Source of the DNA: Sphingomonas sp. CCH9-E2
Lineage (GTDB): Bacteria; Pseudomonadota; Alphaproteobacteria; Sphingomonadales; Sphingomonadaceae
Assembly (NCBI RefSeq): GCF_001557215.1
Contig: NZ_LSJM01000256.1
Location: 1-5,906, forward strand
Length of the DNA: 5,906 nt
Direction: 5' to 3'
In this document: in pieces, positions 1 through 5,849 of the stretch
How the letters are laid out: each line of letters starts with the position of its first letter
Numbering within the stretch: position 1 is the stretch's first letter
Notes under the pieces: model-generated
What the model was told of the DNA's origin: nothing
The model's database searches: none
Seen by the model: only the letters and a program-made list of their open reading frames with translations
Translations under genes and position numbers: made by a program

Positions 1-1774
1 CCCGCGCATAGCCTGCCGACACGTCCAGCGGATCGCTCGCCCCCGCCACGATCTGCGCGCCGAGCGCAAAGCGTTTTTCGCCGACGATCTGGCGCACGCG
101 GTCGAGCAGCCGCTGATAATCGTCCCCCGCCTCGCCCCGCGCCATGTCCCGCGCCAGCTCGGCCACCGACCCCACCGGCGCCAGCGCGCTCGCATCGATC
201 AGCCCGTCGAGCAGCTCAACCCGCCGCGCCAGCGCATCGGCCAACGTCGGCGCGTGGCTCAGGATCGTCGCCAGCAATTGCGCCAGCGTCGGTCGCGCTT
301 CGAGCAGGTGGAACAGGTTGAGCGCCGTCGGCAGCCGCGACAGGATCGTGTCGAGCCGCGCCAGCGCCGCGCCCGGATCGGGCGACTGGCCGATGGCGGC
401 GATCAGCGGGGGCAAAGCCGCTTCCATCGCCGCCTGGGCCGGCGGGCTGCGCAGCGCCGGATAGCGCCCGCTGCGCCACCCTTCGATCAGGCGGGTCGCG
501 CTTGCCGGGTCGGGGAATCCCGCTTCGGCCAGCCCCGCTTCGACCGCGGTCGTGCCGGTCGGCCCCTGCCGCCCGTCCTCGCCATCGAGCGCGTCATAGA
601 TTTGCCCCACCGCCTCGACATGCGGGCGCAGCAGCGCGATCAGGTCGCCTCCATCGTCCAGCCCATGCAGCCGCGCCACCGCATCCAACGCCTCGCCATG
701 CGGCAGCGCGTGAGTCTGGCGGTCGTCGATCATCTGCACGCGGTGCTCGATCGTGCGAAACAGGATATACGCCGTACGCAGCGTCGTCGCCGTCGCCGCG
801 TCGATCCGCCCCGCCGCAGCGAGCGCCGCCAGCGCGTCCAGCGTCGCCGGCGCGCGCAGTGCCGGGTCACGCCCGCCATGGATCAGCTGGTGGATCTGCG
901 CAAAGAACTCGACTTCGCGAATGCCGCCGCGCCCGCGCTTGAGGTCGAAGCCCGGACCGAATGCCTGGCCCTGCGCATGATGATCGCGGATGCGGCGCGA
1001 GATGCCGCGAATTTCGCGGATCGTCCCATAGTCGAGCGCGCGCCGCCACACGAAGGGCCGGATCGTGTCGAGAAACTCCTGCCCCAGCGCGCAGTCACCC
1101 GCCGCGGCGCGGGCGCGGATAAAGGCGGCGCGCTCCCATGGCAGCGCCTGCGATTCATAATAGCTGATCGCCGCCTCTGCGGGCAGCACGATCGGCGTGA
1201 CCTCGGGCGACGGTCGCAGCCGCAGGTCGATGCGCAGCACGTAGCCATCGCCATCGCGCGACTGCAGAATTTCCACCACCCGCCGCCCGACCCGCACCGC
1301 CGATTCCTCCACCGCGTCGCGCTCGCGATGCGGCAAGGTGGCGGGGTCGAAGATCAGGATCGGGTCGATGTCGGACGAGTAATTGAGCTCATGACTCCCC
1401 TGCTTGCCCAGCGCGATCGCTGCCAGCCCGCGCGGCTCTGCCCCCGGCACCCGCTCGGCAATGGCGCCACCGATCGCCGCATCCAGCGCATAATCGGCGA
1501 AATCCGACAACGCGCGCGTCACCGTGGTGAAATCGAGCAGCCCCGACAGGTCGCCGATCGCCGCAGCCAACGCGAGCCGCCGCCGCTCGATCCGCAGGCG
1601 GCGCGGCAGTGGCATGGCGGGATCGTCGATCCACGCCGCGCTCAACGGATCGCGCGCCGCCGTCGCCATTGTGTCGACCAGCGCGTTCTCCCGCTCGATC
1701 AGGTGCGCCAGGAACGGCGCATTGCGGGACGCACGCGCAATTGCACCGTCAATCGCAGAATCTGCTCCGGCCAT
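1..1774 (-). CDS. glnE: Bifunctional glutamine synthetase adenylyltransferase/adenylyl-removing enzyme, partial
   Basis: GlnE adds AMP to, and removes it from, a tyrosine of glutamine synthetase, tuning ammonia assimilation in the cytoplasm under PII protein control. Visible here are 591 complete codons from the ATG at 1774; the gene is cut by the left edge, so most of the C-terminal adenylyltransferase half is missing. The first nucleotidyltransferase domain carries GSHELNYSSDID at residues 126-137, whose two aspartates (135, 137) are the metal-binding pair of this family. Further family motifs are IDLRLRPSP from residue 182, a WERAAFIRAR stretch soon after, a RPFVWRR segment, IREVEFFAQ at 285-293 and HRVQMIDDRQ from about 344. 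Family members are usually 900-1000 residues. The start was chosen because a TGA lies in frame upstream with no other ATG or GTG between; no clear ribosome binding site is seen. It is divergent from the small NepR-like gene and probably functionally unrelated to the stress genes. Confidence 0.95.
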   Translation of the reverse strand, partial: MAGADSAIDGAIARASRNAPFLAHLIERENALVDTMATAARDPLSAAWIDDPAMPLPRRLRIERRRLALAAAIGDLSGLLDFTTVTRALSDFADYALDAAIGGAIAERVPGAEPRGLAAIALGKQGSHELNYSSDIDPILIFDPATLPHRERDAVEESAVRVGRRVVEILQSRDGDGYVLRIDLRLRPSPEVTPIVLPAEAAISYYESQALPWERAAFIRARAAAGDCALGQEFLDTIRPFVWRRALDYGTIREIRGISRRIRDHHAQGQAFGPGFDLKRGRGGIREVEFFAQIHQLIHGGRDPALRAPATLDALAALAAAGRIDAATATTLRTAYILFRTIEHRVQMIDDRQTHALPHGEALDAVARLHGLDDGGDLIALLRPHVEAVGQIYDALDGEDGRQGPTGTTAVEAGLAEAGFPDPASATRLIEGWRSGRYPALRSPPAQAAMEAALPPLIAAIGQSPDPGAALARLDTILSRLPTALNLFHLLEARPTLAQLLATILSHAPTLADALARRVELLDGLIDASALAPVGSVAELARDMARGEAGDDYQRLLDRVRQIVGEKRFALGAQIVAGASDPLDVSAGYAR

Positions 1775-1854
1775 GCGATTATCGTTTCGGCTGGCGATCA
1801 GACAGTTTCTGATCTGTCAAGCAACAAATTGCAAAAAGAGACGTTCTGTATCGC
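1775..1854. promoter_or_regulatory. Divergent intergenic region between glnE and the NepR-like gene
   Basis: These 80 bases must hold the promoters for glnE (leftward) and, if it has its own, for the 66-codon gene (rightward). The stretch is clearly richer in A and T than its surroundings, as promoter regions in GC-rich genomes are. A TTGACA hexamer faces glnE (complement of 1815-1820) but no good -10 hexamer lies 16-18 bases downstream. A GATAAT (complement of 1778-1783) sits too near the glnE start to serve as a normal -10. No GGAAC element faces the small gene. I therefore call a regulatory region but no exact promoter. Confidence 0.5.
1796..1814. repeat. Perfect 7-bp inverted repeat in the glnE/NepR-like intergenic region
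   Basis: The arms GATCAGA (1796-1802) and TCTGATC (1808-1814) are exact reverse complements around a 5-base centre. A second, overlapping pairing, GACAG (1801-1805) with CTGTC (1814-1818), is also possible. The 12-base centre-to-centre spacing of the arms is compatible with a dimeric repressor operator; an RNA hairpin in the glnE leader is the other possibility. No T-run follows, so it is not a standard terminator. Confidence 0.6.
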
Positions 1855-2055
1855 ATGGGTTCCAACGCACCTCGATCGTCCTCAGGGCAACGCGATAGCG
1901 GCTATTGGGTGGAAGCGCCACGCGTGACCGATGCGATCGGTTTCGTGCTGCGCGACACCTATACCAAGGATCGCCATTTGCCCGACGATATGCGGGACAT
2001 GCTGGCTCAACTGAGCGCGTTCGACCTGCCCGCGGGGCGTGACAGCCACAGCTGA
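1855..2055 (+). CDS. NepR-like anti-sigma factor, second copy (66 aa)
   Basis: This small protein probably binds an EcfG-type sigma factor. Its central part, from IGFVLRDTY (about residues 28-36) to LPDDMRDMLAQL (about 41-52), lines up with the NepR encoded at 3994: IG..LR..Y, then PDD..D.L..L, with a loop two residues shorter. In NepR these two segments form the helices that clamp the sigma factor or the sigma-like domain of PhyR. The N-terminal 20 residues and the last 10 are polar and look disordered, as in NepR. The ATG at 1855 is preceded only by a weak purine stretch (AAAAAGAGA). The gene converges on ecfG with 18 bases between the two stop codons. Homology is judged by eye over about 25 residues, so it could also be an unrelated small protein. 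I see no EcfG promoter in front of it. Confidence 0.6.
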   Translation: MGSNAPRSSSGQRDSGYWVEAPRVTDAIGFVLRDTYTKDRHLPDDMRDMLAQLSAFDLPAGRDSHS

Positions 2056-2073
2056 TCCGCCCCGCGCGCCGCC

Positions 2074-2688
2074 CTACTCGCGGCTGAGCTCGTTGACTTC
2101 GTCCATGATCGTGTCCAGCGCGCTGCGCCCGTCGCTGACGCTGTCCGCGCGCGACGGGAGATCGCCCCCGCTCATCAATGCTTCCAGCGCAACGCGGCCG
2201 CGCGCGACGCGGCTCTTGATCGTGCCGACGGCGACGCCGCAAATCTCGGCCGCTTCCTCATAGGCAAAGCCGCCCGCTCCAACCAGAATCAGCGCCTCGC
2301 GCTGCGGCTGTGGCAGGTGCAGCAGGGCGCGCTGCATATCGGCGAGTTCGACGTGCCGATCCTGGCTCGCCGGCGCAGCCAGAATGCGGTCCGCGACGAG
2401 ATCGTCCCACTCGCCCTTGAATCGGGCGCGACGCATCTGACTAAGATACAGGTTGCGCAGGATGATAAAGGTCCAAGCGCGCATATTGGTGCCGGCCTGG
2501 AACCGCTGGCGCGCGGCCCATGCCTTCATCAGCGTTTCCTGCACCAGATCGTCGGCCAGATCGCGACTGCCCGACAGCGAGCGCCCGAACGCGCGCAGAT
2601 GCGGAATCACGACCGCGAGCTGCTTCTTGAACTCGGGGTCGGAGAGCGCAACATGCTCAACGGGCGTATATTCGTCGGTGTCGCTCAT
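2074..2688 (-). CDS. ecfG: General stress response ECF sigma factor EcfG
   Basis: EcfG directs RNA polymerase to general stress promoters (GGAAC-N16/17-cGTT) and is held inactive by NepR. The 204-residue product has a sigma-2 region at about residues 24-90, including DDLVQETLMKAW (46-57) for core binding and -10 recognition, and a sigma-4 region at about 118-171 with a helix-turn-helix (YEEAAEICGVAVGTIKSR, 143-160) for the -35. There is no SnoaL-like or membrane extension, so it is a compact group ECF15 type. A polar tail of about 30 residues follows sigma-4. I chose the ATG at 2688, which begins MSDTDEYTPVE; an in-frame ATG at 2751 would add 21 residues but has no family-like sequence. Only a weak GGAC precedes 2688. 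It is last in a same-strand series after phyR and the small membrane protein gene. Unlike many alphaproteobacteria, it is not directly downstream of nepR here. Confidence 0.93.
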   Translation of the reverse strand: MSDTDEYTPVEHVALSDPEFKKQLAVVIPHLRAFGRSLSGSRDLADDLVQETLMKAWAARQRFQAGTNMRAWTFIILRNLYLSQMRRARFKGEWDDLVADRILAAPASQDRHVELADMQRALLHLPQPQREALILVGAGGFAYEEAAEICGVAVGTIKSRVARGRVALEALMSGGDLPSRADSVSDGRSALDTIMDEVNELSRE

Positions 2689-2767
2689 TAAAGTCCGTTC
2701 GTCTTGCGCAGCGTTCTGCCGCACCGCTGGCGATAGGCGCGTCGCGCACATCCACCAAGCTGATCCA

Positions 2768-2905
2768 TCAGATCAGCAGGAAGATCGCGAAGATCACGAT
2801 GACCAGCGTCAGCGAGATGGCGAGGATATAGCGGGTCATGTGCGGGGTTGCCCCGGCGCGCACGCGATCCGTCTCGATATGAAGGGGGTCGTTTTGGTCA
2901 GCCAT
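2768..2905 (-). CDS. Small single-span membrane protein (45 aa)
   Basis: The reading frame starts MADQNDPLHIETDRVRAG and ends in a hydrophobic stretch (about residues 26-45, YILAISLTLVIVIFAIFLLI) that reaches the C-terminus, so it should be an inner-membrane protein with a short cytosolic N-terminus (tail-anchored topology). I do not recognise a family. The gene lies 49 bases after phyR and 79 bases before ecfG on the same strand, so it is probably cotranscribed with them. A G-rich run about 12 bases before the ATG may help ribosome binding. Clean ORF boundaries, a complete membrane segment and the absence of any other gene in this gap support it. It may be a small membrane partner of the stress circuit, but this is only inferred from position. 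Confidence 0.72.
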   Translation of the reverse strand: MADQNDPLHIETDRVRAGATPHMTRYILAISLTLVIVIFAIFLLI

Positions 2906-2928
2906 GACCGCACAACCCCCCAGAACCG

Positions 2929-2961
2929 TTTTAGGTCCGTAAGAAATGGAACTTTTAGGTC
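2929..2961. repeat. Short direct repeat TTTTAGGTC at the 3' end of phyR
   Basis: TTTTAGGTC occurs at 2929-2937 and again at 2953-2961, 24 bases apart. The second copy contains the phyR stop codon (complement of 2955-2957); the first lies in the gap before the small membrane protein gene. The copies stand out as T-rich in GC-rich DNA. They may mark a local duplication or a binding site. Confidence 0.4.
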
Positions 2962-3761
2962 GCCGGAACGGTCGCCTGGTCGAAGAACAGCGCCTGGCTG
3001 ATCGCCGCCTTCACCGTCGAACGCTGGAAGGGCTTGGTGATCAGGAAGGTCGGCTCGGGCCGCTCGCCAGTCAGCAATCGCTCCGGGAACGCCGTGATAA
3101 AGATCACCGGCACATCGAACTGCGCCAGAATGTCCTTCACTGCATCGATGCCCGAACTGTCGTCCGCCAGCTGGATATCGGCGAGCACCAGCCCGGGGCG
3201 ATCTTCCATTGCCAGTGCCACGGCTTCGTCGCGGGTGACGGCGACGCCGGTCACGTCATGGCCCTGATCGCGGACGATCGTTTCCAGATCCATCGCGATC
3301 AGTGGCTCGTCCTCGATGATCAGCACGCGGGCGCGGGTCTGGCGCTCGATCTCGGACAATGCCTGCGAGACCAGTTCTTCGACCGAATCCGCCGACTCGT
3401 CGAGCAGATAGGCTGTGTCCTCGCTGGTGAAGCCCTCCATCGCCGTCAGCAGCAGCGCCTGGCGCGAGCGCGGGGCGAGCCGGGCGAGGCGCGCACGGGC
3501 TATCGCCTCATTCTCGCTCGGGTTGCCGACATCGCCGGGATCGCGATCGGCGTCGCGGTGGGTCGAACCCCAGATTGCCTGGAAGGTGCGATACAGCCCC
3601 AGCCGCGGATCGACGCTGCGCGGAAATTCCTCCGGCGCCGCGACGATCGCTTCGAGCGTGGCGCGCACATAACGATCGCCCTCGGTCTGGCTGCCGGTGA
3701 GCGCACGACCATAGCGGCGCAGAAAAGGCAGGTGAGGCGCGAGCTGCTGTCCTAGCGACAT
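2955..3761 (-). CDS. phyR: Anti-anti-sigma response regulator PhyR
   Basis: PhyR is the switch of the general stress response: when phosphorylated, its sigma-like domain binds NepR and releases EcfG. The 268-residue protein has the diagnostic order. An N-terminal sigma-like domain covers about residues 1-140, with a degenerate sigma-2 (LPFLRRYGRALTG, 11-23) and sigma-4 (LAPRSRQALLLTAMEGF, 95-111 onward). A C-terminal receiver covers about 144-262. In the receiver the acidic pocket is E150-D151-E152, the phosphoacceptor is D195 (in LVLADIQLAD), the switch threonine is T223 (FITAF) and the conserved lysine is K253 (ITKPF), so it looks fully active. The ATG at 3761 is supported by AAGGAGA 10 bases upstream. 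A nearer upstream ATG, in another frame, stops after five codons. It is divergent from nepR and heads the series phyR, small membrane protein, ecfG. No GGAAC promoter facing it was found. Confidence 0.96.
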   Translation of the reverse strand: MSLGQQLAPHLPFLRRYGRALTGSQTEGDRYVRATLEAIVAAPEEFPRSVDPRLGLYRTFQAIWGSTHRDADRDPGDVGNPSENEAIARARLARLAPRSRQALLLTAMEGFTSEDTAYLLDESADSVEELVSQALSEIERQTRARVLIIEDEPLIAMDLETIVRDQGHDVTGVAVTRDEAVALAMEDRPGLVLADIQLADDSSGIDAVKDILAQFDVPVIFITAFPERLLTGERPEPTFLITKPFQRSTVKAAISQALFFDQATVPAT

Positions 3762-3993
3762 GGAACCATATTCTCCTTCGGCGATACCCGCTGTTTGGCT
3801 AGGGTATCAGTACATTACAAGGCGTATGCTGATCCAAAGGAAGCCCCTCCCCGGATTTCGCATCGCCTGTGGAACAAACGAGCTTCGGATTGGTTTCATC
3901 CCCGCTGTTCGATCCTGTGTCGCATGGCCGATGGCTTGCAGCCGTCGAAAATTTTGTGCATCCGCCCGTATCCCGGGCAATCAGGGGGACGAG
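3762..3993. promoter_or_regulatory. Divergent regulatory region between phyR and nepR
   Basis: These 232 bases contain no convincing gene. The phyR side holds the ribosome binding site AAGGAGA (complement of 3772-3778) and a relatively AT-rich stretch (about 3795-3840) likely to contain the phyR promoter. The nepR side holds an EcfG-type promoter (3871-3895) and about 98 bases of presumed leader before the nepR start. No second EcfG-type promoter is seen on the phyR-facing strand. Confidence 0.6.
3871..3895 (+). promoter_or_regulatory. EcfG-type promoter facing nepR
   Basis: A perfect GGAAC -35 (3871-3875) is followed after exactly 16 bases by GGTT (3892-3895), against the family consensus GGAAC-N16/17-cGTT; only the least conserved first base of the -10 differs. 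It faces nepR and the kinase gene, which fits the known autoregulation of this circuit: EcfG would raise the level of its own anti-sigma factor and of the negative-acting kinase. Confidence 0.68.
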
Positions 3994-4179
3994 GTGTTTC
4001 CGGCCGACGACAAGAACCAGGCAACGCCGCCAGACGGCGCGAACCCGACGCCGCGCAAGCGTGGCGCGGCACCGCAGTCCGATCGCAATATCGGCGATGC
4101 GCTGCGGCGCGTTTATCAGGATGCCGCTGGTGAGGATATTCCCGACGACCTGCTCGACCTGCTCCGCAAGCTCGACTGA
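3994..4179 (+). CDS. nepR: Anti-sigma factor NepR
   Basis: NepR binds EcfG in unstressed cells and is taken over by phosphorylated PhyR. The 61-residue product shows the family core at residues 32-61: NIGDALRRVYQD (helix 1), then IPDDLLDLLRKL (helix 2). A basic, disordered N-terminal part contains PRKRG. I chose a GTG start at 3994, which has GGGGGA (3984-3989) four bases upstream and gives the usual family length. The frame stays open far upstream, including ATG codons, but those would add sequence unlike any NepR. An EcfG-type promoter lies about 98 bases upstream. The kinase gene begins 11 bases after the stop, so the two form an operon. ecfG, often next in the operon in other alphaproteobacteria, lies instead on the far side of phyR. 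Confidence 0.92.
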   Translation: MFPADDKNQATPPDGANPTPRKRGAAPQSDRNIGDALRRVYQDAAGEDIPDDLLDLLRKLD

Positions 4180-4190
4180 GTTGCGCGCCC

Positions 4191-5762
4191 ATGGCGGTCG
4201 ATGAGTTGACGCGCCGGGGCGGCGCTGGCCCGATGATCGCCGTCGCCCGCTTGCCGACCGGGGCCAAGGTCTTCCTGATTCTGAGCGCCGCGCTGCTGCC
4301 GCTGGCGCTGATCGCGTTTCTCGCCTCACTGCAATCGACGCGGATCGCCGATCAGGAGGTGCGCGCACGCCTGCGCATCGCCGCCAACGAGGCGGCGCGC
4401 TCGCTGCGCGGTGAGCTGGCATGGGAGCTGCGCGAGGTGCGCGGCGCCCTTCCTAATGGGCCGGATCAGGCACCCAATTGCGGACGGCTGGCCGGCCTGT
4501 TCGAGCCGCAGGCCAGCCAAGGCATCCGCTATGCCGTGCTCGATCCGCAAAAACGCCTGATCTGCGGCCAGCCGATCCCGTCGGCGGTCTCGCCCGCCGC
4601 GTCCGACCAACCATCACCGATCCGCCTGCTGCCCGGCTCGGGTGCGCAGATCGAAGTCGAAGGCCCCGCCGGGCATATCGCCCGGGCGTTTTTCCCGACC
4701 CCCTTCCTCGCCAAATCCGCCGCGCCGACCGGGATGGTCGATGATTTCGGGATGGAACTGGTCAGTCCTGACCGCGCTCTGGTCCTGCGCGAATTCAGCG
4801 CGCAAACGTTGCTCGCCCGCACCGAAAGCCAAACGGTGGATCTGGATATCGAGGATTTGCAGCTGCAGATGACCGTGCCGAGCGCGCCGGTCACGTCCTC
4901 GGCGATCATCGCCGCCCTGTCGCCATTCCTGATGTGGTTCCTTGCCGCCGCCATCGCGTGGTTCGTGGTCGACCGCTTGCTGATCCGCCCCTTGCGGCGG
5001 CTGCGCACCACCGTCGAGGCCTATCAGCCGGGCGAGGTGATCGAGCCGATCGCCGGCAGCGACATCCCGGCGCAGGAAATCCGCGCGCTCGGCGACACCT
5101 TTCGCGAGCTGAGCCAGACCGTGCAACTGCACGAGCGCGATCTTGCCGAAGGGCTGTCGCGGCAGACCAAGCTGACCCGCGAAGTGCACCACCGCGTCAA
5201 GAACAACCTCCAGGTCATCGCCAGCCTGATCAACTTCCATGCCCGCGTCGCAGCCGAGCCGGGCGCGCTGGAGGCCTATGCCTCGATCCAGCGCCGCGTC
5301 GACGCGCTCGCAGTGGTGCATCGCCACCATTATGCCGGGTTCGAGGACACGCGCGGCATCGAGATTCGCGCAGTCATCGGCGAACTCGCCTCGAACATCC
5401 GCGCGACCGCGCCCGAGCGTAACGTGGTCGGGATCATGCTCAACATCGATCCGCTGCTGGTGTCACAGGATGCCGCAGTCGCGATCGCCTTTCTGATTAC
5501 CGAGATCGTCGAGCTGGCAATGCTCGCCGCGCCCGGCGCGCAGATCAACATTTCCACGCAAAGCGATCCGGCCAAACCCGACAGCACGACATTGCGCATC
5601 AGCTCCCCCGCGCTGACCGATTCCCCCGAATTCCAGTCGCTTTATGAGCATCGCTACGGCCGCGTCATCGGCGGGCTGGTGCGCCAGCTGCGGTCGCAAT
5701 TGCATCACGATCCGCTGATCGGCGCATTCGAACTCGCCATCGCGATCACTGGTCGGACCTGA
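4191..5762 (+). CDS. phyP: PhyP-like HisKA_2 sensor histidine kinase with decayed ATP-binding domain
   Basis: This inner-membrane protein of 523 residues probably controls PhyR phosphorylation. In order: transmembrane segment 1 (about 27-47), a periplasmic domain of about 190 residues, transmembrane segment 2 (about 238-260), a HAMP-like linker (about 261-313, IRPLRRLRTTVEAY), then a HisKA_2 dimerisation domain with the H-box EVHHRVKNNLQ (331-341). The phosphoacceptor would be H333 or, by alignment with HWE kinases, H334. The C-terminal ATPase-like domain is degenerate: the N-box reads TEIVELAMLAA (437-447), with leucine 442 where the essential asparagine should be, and the DxGxG box is replaced by SSPAL (471-475). 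Such a protein should not make phosphate but could remove it from PhyR, matching sphingomonad PhyP, a reported negative regulator. The only two cysteines, C97 and C125, are both periplasmic. The ATG at 4191 lacks a clear ribosome binding site and may be coupled to nepR; M15 (4233) is an alternative start. Confidence 0.85.
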   Translation: MAVDELTRRGGAGPMIAVARLPTGAKVFLILSAALLPLALIAFLASLQSTRIADQEVRARLRIAANEAARSLRGELAWELREVRGALPNGPDQAPNCGRLAGLFEPQASQGIRYAVLDPQKRLICGQPIPSAVSPAASDQPSPIRLLPGSGAQIEVEGPAGHIARAFFPTPFLAKSAAPTGMVDDFGMELVSPDRALVLREFSAQTLLARTESQTVDLDIEDLQLQMTVPSAPVTSSAIIAALSPFLMWFLAAAIAWFVVDRLLIRPLRRLRTTVEAYQPGEVIEPIAGSDIPAQEIRALGDTFRELSQTVQLHERDLAEGLSRQTKLTREVHHRVKNNLQVIASLINFHARVAAEPGALEAYASIQRRVDALAVVHRHHYAGFEDTRGIEIRAVIGELASNIRATAPERNVVGIMLNIDPLLVSQDAAVAIAFLITEIVELAMLAAPGAQINISTQSDPAKPDSTTLRISSPALTDSPEFQSLYEHRYGRVIGGLVRQLRSQLHHDPLIGAFELAIAITGRT

Positions 5763-5818
5763 ACGCGCATCGCCGCCAGCGGGACTGCAAAAAAACGCGA
5801 AAAAAATTTCGGCAGGCC
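5763..5818. other. Phased A-tracts upstream of an EcfG-type promoter
   Basis: Two runs of seven A (5789-5795 and 5800-5806, the second followed by TTT) have centres 11 bases apart, about one helical turn, so this DNA is expected to be bent. They end about 10 bases before the GGAAC at 5819, where an UP-like element would act. Read on the other strand they are T-runs but have no strong stem before them, so I do not call a terminator. No clear terminator for the nepR-kinase operon is visible. Confidence 0.45.
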
Positions 5819-5843
5819 GGAACCCGGGATCGGGTTGGGTGTT
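5819..5843 (+). promoter_or_regulatory. EcfG-type promoter facing the right edge
   Basis: GGAAC (5819-5823), then 16 bases, then TGTT (5840-5843), matches the consensus GGAAC-N16/17-cGTT except for the first -10 base. Transcription would begin near 5849-5852. No start codon with a ribosome binding site follows before the edge, so the product may be an untranslated RNA or a gene beyond the window. Confidence 0.66.
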
Positions 5844-5849
5844 TTCTAC

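Noticed and set aside
1792..1820. Sigma-70-like TTGACA facing glnE
   Set aside because: No acceptable -10 hexamer at 16-18 bases; the nearest GATAAT is about 31 bases away and next to the start codon.
1840..1863. Possible EcfG promoter facing glnE (GGAAC and CGTC on the minus strand)
   Set aside because: Spacing is 15 bases instead of 16-17, the -10 has C for the last T, and it overlaps the start of the NepR-like gene.
254..1927. Long open frame on the plus strand (557 codons)
   Set aside because: It is antisense to glnE, and its translation is dominated by R, Q, A and P without any domain. The minus-strand frame carries all GlnE motifs; long antisense frames are common in GC-rich DNA.
2689..2751. 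Earlier ecfG start at 2751
   Set aside because: It would add 21 residues of no family character; the ATG at 2688 gives a typical EcfG N-terminus, although its ribosome binding site is weak.
2948..2969. Two GGAAC elements on the plus strand near the phyR stop
   Set aside because: Neither has a cGTT at 16-17 bases, and they point into the body of phyR, antisense to it.
2946..3755. Plus-strand open frame of 269 codons opposite phyR
   Set aside because: The minus-strand frame has an intact sigma-like domain and receiver with all active-site residues; the plus-strand product has no recognisable domain.
3760..3993. N-terminally extended nepR from an ATG at 3760
   Set aside because: The extra 78 codons cover the phyR-nepR regulatory region including the EcfG-type promoter and do not resemble NepR; the GTG at 3994 has a ribosome binding site and gives the normal length.
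4614..5330. Minus-strand open frame of 238 codons opposite the kinase gene
   Set aside because: It is a mirror frame of a gene with clear H-box, HAMP-like and membrane segments on the plus strand.
5787..5822. Rho-independent terminator on the minus strand (T-runs)
   Set aside because: Only a three-pair stem (GGC/GCC) precedes the T-runs, and no minus-strand gene is visible that would end here.
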